A stretch of 21,004 nt of DNA from Pseudomonadota bacterium. GTDB lineage: Bacteria; Pseudomonadota; Alphaproteobacteria; Sphingomonadales; Sphingomonadaceae. The notes beneath the pieces were generated by a model, which ran no database searches, was not told where the DNA came from, and worked only from the letters and a program-made list of their open reading frames with translations. Position numbers and translations under genes: made by a program. The stretch spans positions 1 to 21,004 of the forward strand of contig JAEWIL010000259.1 of NCBI GenBank assembly GCA_023387085.1, read 5' to 3'. Each line of letters starts with the position of its first letter. Position 1 is the first letter of the stretch. This document shows, piece after piece, positions 6,978 through 15,893 of the stretch.

Positions 6978-9287
6978 ATGCGCGAGAAGGAACTACGCTT
7001 TGCCCTGATCTGCTACGGCGGGATCAGCCTTGCCGTTTACATGCACGGAATCACCAAGGAGGTGTGGCGGCTCGCCGCCGCGTCGCGCGCGTTTCACGAG
7101 GGCGCCGACCAGCACGGGTCGGGCCGTGTCTATGCGCAACTGCTGGCGGCACTCGCCGACAAGGGCGGGGTCAAGCTGCGCGTGCTCGCCGACATCGTAG
7201 CGGGTGCGAGCGCGGGCGGGATCAACGGCATCTTCCTAGCGCGCGCGATCGCGTCCGGGCAGTCGCTCGATCCTTTGACCGAGCTGTGGCTGCAGGACGC
7301 CGACGTCGACTATCTGCTCGATCCCGATGCGCGGCCGCTGTCGGCGGCGACCAAATTCTGGGCGGTGCCGATCGCCGGCTGGATGATGAAGAAGCGCGGC
7401 AATGTTATCGACCGCACCGTCGGCGAGGGCGCGCAGGACGAGGTGCGCGCGAAGCTGTCGCGCCTGGTGCGGGCGCGCTGGTTCGAGCCGCCATTCGGCG
7501 GCGAGACCTTCTCGGAGCTGCTGCTCGACGCCTTCGATGCGATGGACAAAGGGCCCGTCGGGCCGGCGCTGGTGCCCGCGGGGCAGCCCGTCGACCTGTT
7601 CGTGTCGGTCACCGATTTTGCCGGGCACCAGACCTTCCTGTCGCTCAACAGCCCGCCGCGCGTGACCGAGGAAGAGCACCGGCTGATCCTGCGCTTCCGG
7701 CAGGACAGGCGCGCCGGAAAAAGTCTGGGCGACGTGCCTTCGCTCACCGCGGCGGCGCGCGCGACCGCGAGCTTCCCGGGGGCCTTTCCGCCCTTCACGC
7801 TCCGCGAACTCGACCGGGTGCTGGCCAAGCGCCGGATCGCCTGGCCGCAGCGCGATGCTTTTATCCATACGCAATTGCCTGCGAATGGCGAGGAGGATCC
7901 CGCCGACCGCGTGCTGATCGACGGATCGGTGCTGGCGAACGCACCCTTCCGTCCCGCGATCGCGGCGCTGAAACAGCGCCCGGCGCGGCGCGAGATCGAC
8001 CGGCGCTTCGTCTATATCGACCCCAAGCCCGATTACCGTTCGATCAGCTTCGGCAGGCCGGGAGAGATGCAGGGCGACGAGGCGAAGCTGCCCGGCTTCC
8101 TGTCGACGATCCTCGGCGCGCTCTCCGAAATCCCGCGCGAGCAGCCGATCCGCGAGAGCGTCGAGGCGATCGAGGGCATGTCGCGCCGCATTCGCCGCAT
8201 GCAGCATATCGTCGACGCGATGAAGGTCGAGGTCGAGGAGCAGGTCGCGGCGCTGTTCGGCACCACCTTTTTCCTCGACACCCCGACAACCGCGCGGCTC
8301 AGGAAATGGCGCGCGAAGGCGCAGGATCAGGCGGCGGCGCGCGCGGGTTTTTCCTATGCGCCCTATGGCCATCTGAAACTCTCGTCGGTGGTCGAGGATC
8401 TGGTTGGCGTGGTCGATCGGCTCGTGCCGCCCGAGGGCGATATCCATCGCCGCAACCGCCGGAACGCGCTGTGGGACGAGGTTCGCGCGCGGGGGCTCGA
8501 CCGATTGTCGGGGAAGAAAGGCATGGGCGCGAGCGACGATGCGGTCGTCTTTTTTCGCACCCACGACATCGGCTTTCGCATTCGCCGCCTGCGTTTTCTG
8601 GCGCGCGAACTCGACCGGGTGGTCGAGGCAAAACGCGACGCGCGCGATCCCGCCTGCGATGCGATGCGCGATGCGATTTATGCCGCGCTCGGACTCTATC
8701 TGGAGCGCGAGGGCGACGACTGGCTGGCTGACATCGACGTGCCCGCCGATGCCGGCGCTGCTGCGTGGATCGATGCGATCGGCGAGCGGCGCGACCTGAT
8801 CGGCGCCGACGCGGACGCCGACGAGCACGTTGCCGAAGGGCTGGCCGGGCTGCCGAAGGACGACCGGCGGACCTTGCTCCTCGCCTATCTCGGCTACCCC
8901 TTCTACGACATCGCGACCTTGCCGCTGCTTCAGGGCGAGGGGTTCGACGAGTTCGATCCGATCAAGGTCGACCGCATCTCGCCCTCGGACGCGACCGCGA
9001 TCCGTACCGGCGGCGCGGCGGCGATGCTGAAGGGGGTCGAGTTCAACAGCTTCGGCGCCTTCTTCAGCCGTGCGTACCGCGAGAACGACTATCTGTGGGG
9101 ACGGCTGCATGGCGCCGACCGGCTCGTCGATATCGTCGCGAGCAGCGTTGCCGGGGCCTTGGCGGCCGACGAGCTGGCCGCGACCAAGCGGAGGGTGTTT
9201 CACGCAATATTGGACGAGGAAGAGGGACGGTTGCCGAAGGTGAAGGCGTTGATTGCGGAGTTGCGGGGAGAGATTGGCGATCTTTAG
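6978..9287 (+). CDS. Large patatin-related protein (putative lipid acyl hydrolase)
   Basis: This is a 769-residue protein whose N-terminal third carries the patatin catalytic dyad. The nucleophile elbow GASAGG puts Ser78 in place and the second motif DGS puts Asp313 in place. CYGGISLAVYMHG at residues 12-24 sits where the oxyanion-hole glycines are expected. Patatins hydrolyse phospholipid or other acyl esters. About 450 residues follow, rich in charged helices, and match no domain I can name; the overall size and N-terminal pattern fit the bacterial 'patatin-related protein' group (about 740 residues). No signal peptide is seen, so it is probably cytoplasmic. The ribosome-binding site before the ATG at 6978 is weak. 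It is divergent from the TonB receptor and convergent with dnaJ. The substrate is unknown. Confidence 0.88.
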   Translation: MREKELRFALICYGGISLAVYMHGITKEVWRLAAASRAFHEGADQHGSGRVYAQLLAALADKGGVKLRVLADIVAGASAGGINGIFLARAIASGQSLDPLTELWLQDADVDYLLDPDARPLSAATKFWAVPIAGWMMKKRGNVIDRTVGEGAQDEVRAKLSRLVRARWFEPPFGGETFSELLLDAFDAMDKGPVGPALVPAGQPVDLFVSVTDFAGHQTFLSLNSPPRVTEEEHRLILRFRQDRRAGKSLGDVPSLTAAARATASFPGAFPPFTLRELDRVLAKRRIAWPQRDAFIHTQLPANGEEDPADRVLIDGSVLANAPFRPAIAALKQRPARREIDRRFVYIDPKPDYRSISFGRPGEMQGDEAKLPGFLSTILGALSEIPREQPIRESVEAIEGMSRRIRRMQHIVDAMKVEVEEQVAALFGTTFFLDTPTTARLRKWRAKAQDQAAARAGFSYAPYGHLKLSSVVEDLVGVVDRLVPPEGDIHRRNRRNALWDEVRARGLDRLSGKKGMGASDDAVVFFRTHDIGFRIRRLRFLARELDRVVEAKRDARDPACDAMRDAIYAALGLYLEREGDDWLADIDVPADAGAAAWIDAIGERRDLIGADADADEHVAEGLAGLPKDDRRTLLLAYLGYPFYDIATLPLLQGEGFDEFDPIKVDRISPSDATAIRTGGAAAMLKGVEFNSFGAFFSRAYRENDYLWGRLHGADRLVDIVASSVAGALAADELAATKRRVFHAILDEEEGRLPKVKALIAELRGEIGDL

Positions 9288-9288
9288 T

Positions 9289-9311
9289 TCCTTCTCCCAT
9301 CGGGAGAAGGA
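9289..9311 (+). terminator. Hairpin just after the patatin gene
   Basis: A perfect 10-bp stem (TCCTTCTCCC with GGGAGAAGGA) closes a 3-base loop and begins 2 bases after the stop codon. There is no T-run, so it is either an imperfect terminator or the end of a dispersed repeat. Confidence 0.5.
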
Positions 9312-9433
9312 CAGAGAGCCTTATCGCGGAGCGATTAGGCGGGCTCGGATGAGGGCGTGGGGCGATAAGATTGCCAGCAGCGGTGATCCCCTACGCAGCT
9401 CCGGCCAGGCAGCAAGCTGCCAAGCCTGCGCAA

Positions 9434-9454
9434 CCCTCTCCCAAAGGGAGAGGG
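9434..9454. repeat. Second hairpin in the patatin/dnaJ gap
   Basis: CCCTCTCCC and GGGAGAGGG form a perfect 9-bp stem with an AAA loop, 3 bases beyond the dnaJ stop codon. Its sequence is close to that of the hairpin at 9289-9311. The two flank about 120 bp that appear non-coding and contain a smaller GGCAGC/GCTGCC stem (9408-9421). The pair may act as a bidirectional terminator between the converging genes, or mark the ends of a dispersed repeat. Confidence 0.5.
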
Positions 9455-9457
9455 AAG

Positions 9458-10585
9458 CTAATCCGTCAGATCGTCCCACATCTCCTTGATGCGGCCGAAG
9501 AAGCCCTGGGAAGCCGGACATTCGTCGCCGGTTTCGGTCTCGCGGAACGCCTGCAGCAATTCCTTCTGCTTGGCACTCAGTCTCGTCGGCGTTTCGACGT
9601 CGATCTGGACGACAAGGTCGCCGGCGCCGCGGGCGTTGAGCACCGGCATGCCGGCGCCGCGCTGGCGGAGCTGCTTGCCCGACTGGATGCCCGCCGGGAT
9701 GGCGATCTCGTGCTTCTTGCCGTCGAGACCGGGGATGGTGATCGACCCGCCGAGCGCCGCGGTGGTAAAGCTGATCGGCGCGCGCGTGAACAGCGTCGTC
9801 CCTTCGCGCTCGAACACCTTGTGCCGCGCCATGTGGAGGAAAATGTAGAGGTCGCCCGGCGCCGCGCCGCGCGCTCCGCTTTCGCCCTCGCCCGACAGGC
9901 GGATGCGTGTGCCCTCGTCGACCCCCGCGGGGATGTTGACGGTCAGCGTCTTGCGCCGGTCGACGCGGCCTTCGCCGTGGCATGAATTGCAGGGATCGGC
10001 GATGACCTCGCCCGCCCCTTGGCAGGCCGGGCAGGTGCGCTCGACCATGAAGAAGCCCTGCTGCGCACGGACCTTGCCGTGACCGCCGCAGGTGCCGCAG
10101 CGGTTGGTCGCGGTGCCGGGCTTGGCGCCCGATCCGTCGCATGTCTCGCAGCGCGCCGCGACATCGACCTGGATCTCGCGCTCGCAGCCGGTGAAGGCGT
10201 CCTCGAGGCGGATTTCCATGTCGTAGCGAAGGTCGGCGCCGCGCGCGGGACCGCGCTGCTGCTGGCGTCCGCCGAACGCCGATCCGAAGATTGATTCGAA
10301 GATATCGCCGATGTCGCCGAAATCGCCATTGCCGCCGCCACCGAAGCCGCCCGCGCCATTGACGCCGGCCTTGCCGAACCGGTCATAGGCGGCGCGCTTC
10401 TGCGGATCCTTCAGGCAGTCATAGGCTTCGTTGATCGCCTTGAACCGCGCCTCGCTATCGCTGCATCCCGGATTCTTGTCGGGATGATATTGCATCGCGA
10501 GCTTGCGATACGCCGATTTCAGCGTCTTGTCGTCGGCGGTGCGTTCGACTTCCAGCAGTTCGTAATAATCGATGTCGAGCGACAT
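9458..10585 (-). CDS. dnaJ: Chaperone protein DnaJ (Hsp40)
   Basis: DnaJ delivers unfolded clients to DnaK and stimulates its ATPase in the cytoplasm. The 375-residue protein is a full type I DnaJ. It has a J domain with HPD at 34-36, a Gly/Phe-rich linker (about 73-107), four CxxCxGxG zinc repeats (Cys146/149, 163/166, 185/188, 199/202), and the C-terminal substrate-binding domains. The start is the ATG at 10585. The ribosome-binding site is unclear: a GAGG lies 13 bases upstream and could pair with a nearby CCTC. It follows dnaK in the same direction after 58 bp holding a strong hairpin, so it is probably expressed from the dnaK heat-shock promoter. Confidence 0.98.
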   Translation of the reverse strand: MSLDIDYYELLEVERTADDKTLKSAYRKLAMQYHPDKNPGCSDSEARFKAINEAYDCLKDPQKRAAYDRFGKAGVNGAGGFGGGGNGDFGDIGDIFESIFGSAFGGRQQQRGPARGADLRYDMEIRLEDAFTGCEREIQVDVAARCETCDGSGAKPGTATNRCGTCGGHGKVRAQQGFFMVERTCPACQGAGEVIADPCNSCHGEGRVDRRKTLTVNIPAGVDEGTRIRLSGEGESGARGAAPGDLYIFLHMARHKVFEREGTTLFTRAPISFTTAALGGSITIPGLDGKKHEIAIPAGIQSGKQLRQRGAGMPVLNARGAGDLVVQIDVETPTRLSAKQKELLQAFRETETGDECPASQGFFGRIKEMWDDLTD

Positions 10586-10604
10586 AATCCCGAGGCCCCC
10601 TCAG

Positions 10605-10631
10605 CCCCGCCGCGCCAATGGCACGGCGGGG
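10605..10631 (-). other. Hairpin between dnaK and dnaJ
   Basis: CCCCGCCG and CGGCGGGG pair as 8-bp arms. After one mismatch the stem continues with GCC/GGC around a 3-base loop. It starts 12 bases after the dnaK stop codon. No T-run follows, so it is more likely an mRNA processing or stability element, or a partial attenuator lowering dnaJ relative to dnaK, than a full terminator. Confidence 0.6.
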
Positions 10632-10643
10632 AGAGTTTCATTC

Positions 10644-12548
<1,905 letters not shown>

Positions 12549-12618
12549 GGGTCTTTCAGTCCTTGTTGCTTCTTCGGCGCCCTGAAAAGGCACGCCTGAC
12601 GTTGATTTGATGGGGGCG

Positions 12619-12646
12619 ATATAGGTGCGCTTTGGCTTGGCACAAG
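12619..12646 (-). promoter_or_regulatory. RpoH (sigma-32) heat-shock promoter of dnaK
   Basis: On the minus strand CTTG (12646-12643) is followed, after exactly 17 bases, by CCTATAT (12625-12619). This matches the alphaproteobacterial RpoH consensus CTTG-N17-CYTATNT at every fixed position. Transcription would start near 12612, giving a leader of about 63 bases before dnaK. No CIRCE inverted repeat is present, so HrcA control is not indicated. Confidence 0.8.
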
Positions 12647-12665
12647 GGCTTTGACCGCTTATCTG
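12637..12665 (+). promoter_or_regulatory. Candidate sigma-70-type promoter of the PCuAC gene
   Basis: TTGGCA (12637-12642), a 17-base spacer, and TATCTG (12660-12665) lie about 38 bases before the ATG at 12704. The -35 box is good (5 of 6) and the -10 box is only fair. It overlaps the opposite-strand -35 region of the dnaK heat-shock promoter. Confidence 0.4.
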
Positions 12666-12703
12666 AAGTGCGAAAATTGACGCATTTCGGGAGTCCCAAA
12701 CCT

Positions 12704-13255
12704 ATGAAGCCTTTCGCACGCCGCACCCTCGTCGGCGCCGCTCTCGCTGCCGCCGCGCTGACGCTGTCGTCGTGCGGCGAGAATCTGGGCGCCGGACCCC
12801 AGCTCAACGTCGTCAGCGGCTATGTCCAGATGGGTGCCACGCCCGACGCTCCCGCCGCCGGCTATTTCACCGTCACGGGAGGACCGCGCGAGGTGCAGCT
12901 CATGGCCGTGACCGCCGACCTCGCGCAGCGCGTCGAGATGCACGAGAGCGTCAGGGAAAATGGCGTCGTGACGATGAAGCCGCTGGCGTCCGCCGTCGTG
13001 CCCGCGAAGGGCAAGCTCGAATTCAAGCCCGGCGGCAAGCATCTGATGATCTGGGGCATCAACGGCGCCGCGGTGCGTGCGGGCAAGCTGCCGATGGCCT
13101 TTGTCTTCACCAACAACAATAACGAGCGCATCCTGTTCGATCTGGTAATCAAGCCGGCAGCCGGTGCGGGCGCCGATGGCGGCATGGCCGGCATGGATCA
13201 TGGTTCGATGGACCATGGCGCCGACAAGGCGGGGTCGGACGCGGCAAAGAAGTAA
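12704..13255 (+). CDS. PCuAC-type periplasmic copper chaperone, lipoprotein
   Basis: This 183-residue protein carries a lipoprotein signal: Arg-Arg, a hydrophobic stretch, then lipobox LSSC with Cys24 as the lipidated residue. The PCuAC copper site is complete and canonically spaced: Met79-His80, ten residues to Met91, twenty-one residues to His113, then Met115 (HxM). PCuAC proteins bind Cu(I) in the periplasm and supply the CuA site of cytochrome c oxidase. The C-terminal tail adds a Met/His-rich stretch (MAGMDHGSMDHG, 161-172), a likely extra copper-binding arm. The start is the ATG at 12704, with GGGAG about 9 bases upstream; longer in-frame starts would displace the signal peptide. It appears to be monocistronic, followed by a palindromic repeat. 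Confidence 0.93.
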   Translation: MKPFARRTLVGAALAAAALTLSSCGENLGAGPQLNVVSGYVQMGATPDAPAAGYFTVTGGPREVQLMAVTADLAQRVEMHESVRENGVVTMKPLASAVVPAKGKLEFKPGGKHLMIWGINGAAVRAGKLPMAFVFTNNNNERILFDLVIKPAAGAGADGGMAGMDHGSMDHGADKAGSDAAKK

Positions 13256-13275
13256 GCGCGGGTGCCTGCCTCTAT

Positions 13276-13384
13276 CGTCATTACGAGTGAAGCGAAGCGA
13301 TCTCGAACTATCGGGCATAATCGACGGCATCGCGCTGGAGATTGCTTCGTCCCCCGGATCAAGTCCGGGGTCCTCGCAATGACG
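13276..13384. repeat. Dispersed-type palindromic repeat with terminal inverted repeats
   Basis: A 109-bp element is bounded by CGTCATTACGAG and CTCGCAATGACG, which are inverted repeats with one mismatch in 12. Inside, GAAGCGATCT pairs with AGATTGCTTC, and CCCCGGA/TCCGGGG forms a perfect 7-bp hairpin at 13352-13370. The terminal sequence and the CCCCGGATCAAGTCCGGGG hairpin are typical of non-autonomous repeats scattered in alphaproteobacterial genomes. It lies between the PCuAC stop codon and the next gene's ribosome-binding region. Confidence 0.75.
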
Positions 13385-13392
13385 GAATTCTG

Positions 13393-13890
13393 ATGCCGCG
13401 TCCGTCGCGCCCCCTGACGAGCGGCGAGATCGCGCTCGCACGCAGCGTCTTCGGCGATGCGATCGATTATGCGCGCGTGCGCGTTCGGCATTATAGATGG
13501 ATATTCTTCCAGCCGCGCCGGATTGTCATGGCGCCGATGGGCGACCTGCATTTCCATCCGAGGGGCGGCGTCTATTGCGACGATTTCTCATGCCCGGCGG
13601 GCGGGCGCGACGAGGAGTTGAGAGCGAAAGGCCTGTTCCTGCACGAAATGACGCATGTCTGGCAGGCGCAGCAGCGCGGGCGCTGGTATCTCGTGCTGAT
13701 GCGCCATCCGTTCGCGACCTATGATTACAGCCTCAAACCCGGCTGGCCGCTGCACCGTTACGGGCTCGAACAACAGGCCGAGATCGTGCGCCATTACTGG
13801 CTGCTGACGCAGGGCGCGACGATCGGCGGCGCACCCGGCGTCGAGGCGTATCGGGCGATCTTGCCACTTGAATGGAAAGCCGCGGCGTGA
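13393..13890 (+). CDS. Small HExxH putative zinc metallopeptidase-like protein ('vgr-related' in sphingomonads)
   Basis: This 165-residue protein has an HEMTH motif (His84, Glu85, His88) in the helix FLHEMTHVWQ and a downstream acidic candidate third ligand (Glu126 or Glu130 in LEQQAEIVRHY), a gluzincin-like layout. There is no signal peptide or membrane segment. The arrangement, a short beta region then LFLHEMTHVWQAQQ, recalls the DUF4157/eCIS-core type of HExxH domain, which may be why homologues carry the label 'vgr related protein'. I see no secretion-system genes nearby. The start is the ATG at 13393; the only ribosome-binding-like sequence (ACGGA) straddles the end of the upstream repeat. 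The stop overlaps the next gene by GTGA. Peptidase activity is inference. Confidence 0.75.
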   Translation: MPRPSRPLTSGEIALARSVFGDAIDYARVRVRHYRWIFFQPRRIVMAPMGDLHFHPRGGVYCDDFSCPAGGRDEELRAKGLFLHEMTHVWQAQQRGRWYLVLMRHPFATYDYSLKPGWPLHRYGLEQQAEIVRHYWLLTQGATIGGAPGVEAYRAILPLEWKAAA

Positions 13891-14459
13891 ACGATTTCGA
13901 CTTCGTCTTCGCGCTCTACAGCCTGCTTCTCGGCCTCTCGATGGTCGAGCTCTTGAGCGGGCTCGGGCGAGCGCTCGAAACGCGCTTCGCGGCCGACGAC
14001 GGCCGGACGCCCTTCACGATCGGCTGGCTGACGCCGCTGCTCGCGGTGTTCGTAATGCTCGACCTTCTGTCCTTCTGGTCGGCGGCGTGGACGGTGCGCG
14101 CGGATATTGCGGTGTCGGGCACGACCTTGATGGCGGTCGCGGCGTTCGCCAGCCTCTATTTCCTCGCGGCGCGGCTGGTCTTTCCTTCGCATCCCGAGGG
14201 GTTTGCCGATCTCGACGTCCATTATTTCCGCGTCCGCCGTGTCGTGCTCGGACTGCTGCTCGTGCTGCTCGCGGCGCAGCTTGGTTATTATCTGTCGCAG
14301 CCCGACATTGCGCCGAACCTCACGCGTCCGCTCAGCCTGATCCTGACGCTCGTCCTCGTCGCCTTGATGGGCGCGGCGATGGGCGTGACGGACCGCCGCT
14401 GGAGCATCGCGATCCTTGCCGCGCTCGTCGCGCGCTACATCATTGTCTATCTGCTCTGA
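13887..14459 (+). CDS. Six-helix integral membrane protein of unknown function
   Basis: I do not recognise a named family. The 190-residue product has about six hydrophobic segments near residues 5-25, 47-70, 78-98, 118-136, 148-167 and 172-190, with short charged loops (RAADDGR-like after helix 1, FADLDVHYFRVRR before helix 4). I place the start at the GTG at 13887: it overlaps the upstream TGA as GTGA and has GGAAAG eight bases before it. An ATG at 13872 would add five residues but has no ribosome-binding site. The overlap suggests it is co-translated with the HExxH protein, so the two may work together. No catalytic or transport motif is visible. Confidence 0.8.
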   Translation: MNDFDFVFALYSLLLGLSMVELLSGLGRALETRFAADDGRTPFTIGWLTPLLAVFVMLDLLSFWSAAWTVRADIAVSGTTLMAVAAFASLYFLAARLVFPSHPEGFADLDVHYFRVRRVVLGLLLVLLAAQLGYYLSQPDIAPNLTRPLSLILTLVLVALMGAAMGVTDRRWSIAILAALVARYIIVYLL

Positions 14460-14511
14460 CGTGGGAATTAGCGGCTAGCCAAAGCGGCCATGTTCGATCT
14501 ATGTTCCGGTG

Positions 14512-15864
14512 ATGGATAGTCTCGCGCTGCTCGTCGCCTTCGTTGCCCTTCTGCTCGGCGCCCTTATCGGCTGGCTGCTCGCCGGAAAGCAGGCGGGGGC
14601 GCTGAAGGCCGAACGCGACGGATTGTCGGAGCGGTTCAGGGCCGCGGTCACCGACCTCGCTGCCGAGGCCGAGGCGCGCAAGGCCGCCGACCTCAAACTG
14701 GCTGCACTGCTCGCCGAGCAGACCGCGCGCGACGAGGCGCAGGAGGCGCGCATCGCCGAATTGAAGGACGCGCAGGCAGCGCTCACCGCGCAGTTCCGCG
14801 AGGTCGGGCAGGCGATGCTCGGCGAGGCGCAGAAGGCCTTCCTCGAACGCGCGGAGGCGCGTTTCCGGCAGAGCGAGGAAAGTGCGGGACAGAATCTGAA
14901 GGCGCTGCTCAATCCGGTTCACGAGCGATTGCAGAAATATGAGGAAGCGGTCGGCAAGGTCGAGGCCGAGCGCCAGAGTGCTTTCGGCCTGCTCCACGGC
15001 CAGATCGCGGCGATGCGCGAGGGGACCGAGCGCGTGTCGAGCGAGGCGGCGAAGCTGGTCAACGCGCTCCGCAACGCACCGAAGGCACGCGGCCGCTGGG
15101 GTGAACAGCAGCTGCGCAATGTCCTCGAAAGCTGCGGCCTTTCCGAACATGCCGATTTCCAGACCGAGGTCAGCGTCGCTGACGGCGAGGGCGGACGGCT
15201 GCGTCCCGATGTCGTCGTCAAAGTGCCCGGCGGGCAGAGCCTTATCATCGATGCCAAGGTGTCGCTCAACGCCTATCAGGACGCCTTCGGCGCGGTCGAC
15301 GAGGGCGAGAAGACGATGCATCTGGCAGCGCATGCCGCGGCGATGAAGGCGCACGTCAATCTGCTCGGCGCCAAATCCTATTGGAACCAGTTCGACAACA
15401 CGCCCGACTTCGTCGTGATGTTCGTCCCGGGCGAACATTTCCTCGCCGCCGCGCTCGACCAGGATCACGAGCTTTGGGATTATGCATTCGAGCGCAAGGT
15501 GCTGCTCGCGACCCCGACCAACCTGATCGCGATCGCACGTACCGTCGCGGCGGTGTGGCGGCAGGAAAAGCTGGCGGGGCAGGCGCGCGAGATCGCGGCG
15601 CTCGGCAAGGAACTATACGCGCGCATGTCGGTGATGGGATCGCATATTGCGCGCGTCGGCAAGAATCTCGATCAGGCGACGGGGGCGTATAACGCCTTCG
15701 TTGGCAGCTTCGAATCGCAGGTGCTGACGCAGGCGAAGCGCTTCGAGGCGCTCGATGTCGAAACGGGCGGCAAGGAGATATCTGTGCTGCCGGTCGCGGA
15801 ACAGACGGCGCGGCCGCTGGCGAAGCTGGCCGCGGCGCCGGCGGCGGTAAACGACGGGGAATAG
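14512..15864 (+). CDS. rmuC: RmuC-family protein (putative DNA-recombination nuclease)
   Basis: RmuC proteins limit DNA inversions at short inverted repeats and have a predicted PD-(D/E)xK nuclease fold. The 450-residue product begins with one membrane anchor (residues 4-24). A long charged, Ala/Glu/Arg-rich coiled coil follows (about 28-180), then the conserved core: GRWGEQQLRNVLE (194-206), RPDVVV (231-236) and IIDAKVSL (245-252). Pro232-Asp233 and Asp247-x-Lys249 are the likely active-site residues. NTPDFVVMFVPGE and the ATPTNLIAIARTVA segment are also typical. The start is the ATG at 14512, preceded in frame by a GTG; the ribosome-binding site is weak. The upstream membrane-protein gene ends 52 bp away on the same strand. 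Confidence 0.93.
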   Translation: MDSLALLVAFVALLLGALIGWLLAGKQAGALKAERDGLSERFRAAVTDLAAEAEARKAADLKLAALLAEQTARDEAQEARIAELKDAQAALTAQFREVGQAMLGEAQKAFLERAEARFRQSEESAGQNLKALLNPVHERLQKYEEAVGKVEAERQSAFGLLHGQIAAMREGTERVSSEAAKLVNALRNAPKARGRWGEQQLRNVLESCGLSEHADFQTEVSVADGEGGRLRPDVVVKVPGGQSLIIDAKVSLNAYQDAFGAVDEGEKTMHLAAHAAAMKAHVNLLGAKSYWNQFDNTPDFVVMFVPGEHFLAAALDQDHELWDYAFERKVLLATPTNLIAIARTVAAVWRQEKLAGQAREIAALGKELYARMSVMGSHIARVGKNLDQATGAYNAFVGSFESQVLTQAKRFEALDVETGGKEISVLPVAEQTARPLAKLAAAPAAVNDGE

Positions 15865-15893
15865 CTGACGGATAACTGTGGGCGATCCCTGCC

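Noticed and set aside
6881..8731. 616-codon plus-strand frame overlapping the patatin gene
   Set aside because: The product is almost wholly Arg/Ala/Gly and is a shifted shadow of the patatin frame.
7236..9203. 655-codon open frame on the minus strand, opposite the patatin gene
   Set aside because: Its translation is Arg/Gly/Pro-rich without recognisable domains, while the plus strand has the GASAGG and DGS motifs.
12549..12703. CIRCE/HrcA operator upstream of dnaK
   Set aside because: No TTAGCACTC inverted repeat is present. The visible signal is an RpoH promoter.
13276..13384. Possible small RNA gene or CRISPR-like repeat
   Set aside because: There is a single unit with terminal inverted repeats and no spacer array. 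It fits a dispersed palindromic repeat better.
13393..14459. Part of a type VI or contractile injection system, suggested by the 'vgr-related' label
   Set aside because: No sheath, tube, baseplate or ATPase gene is present in the window. The label rests only on a vague resemblance of the HExxH region.
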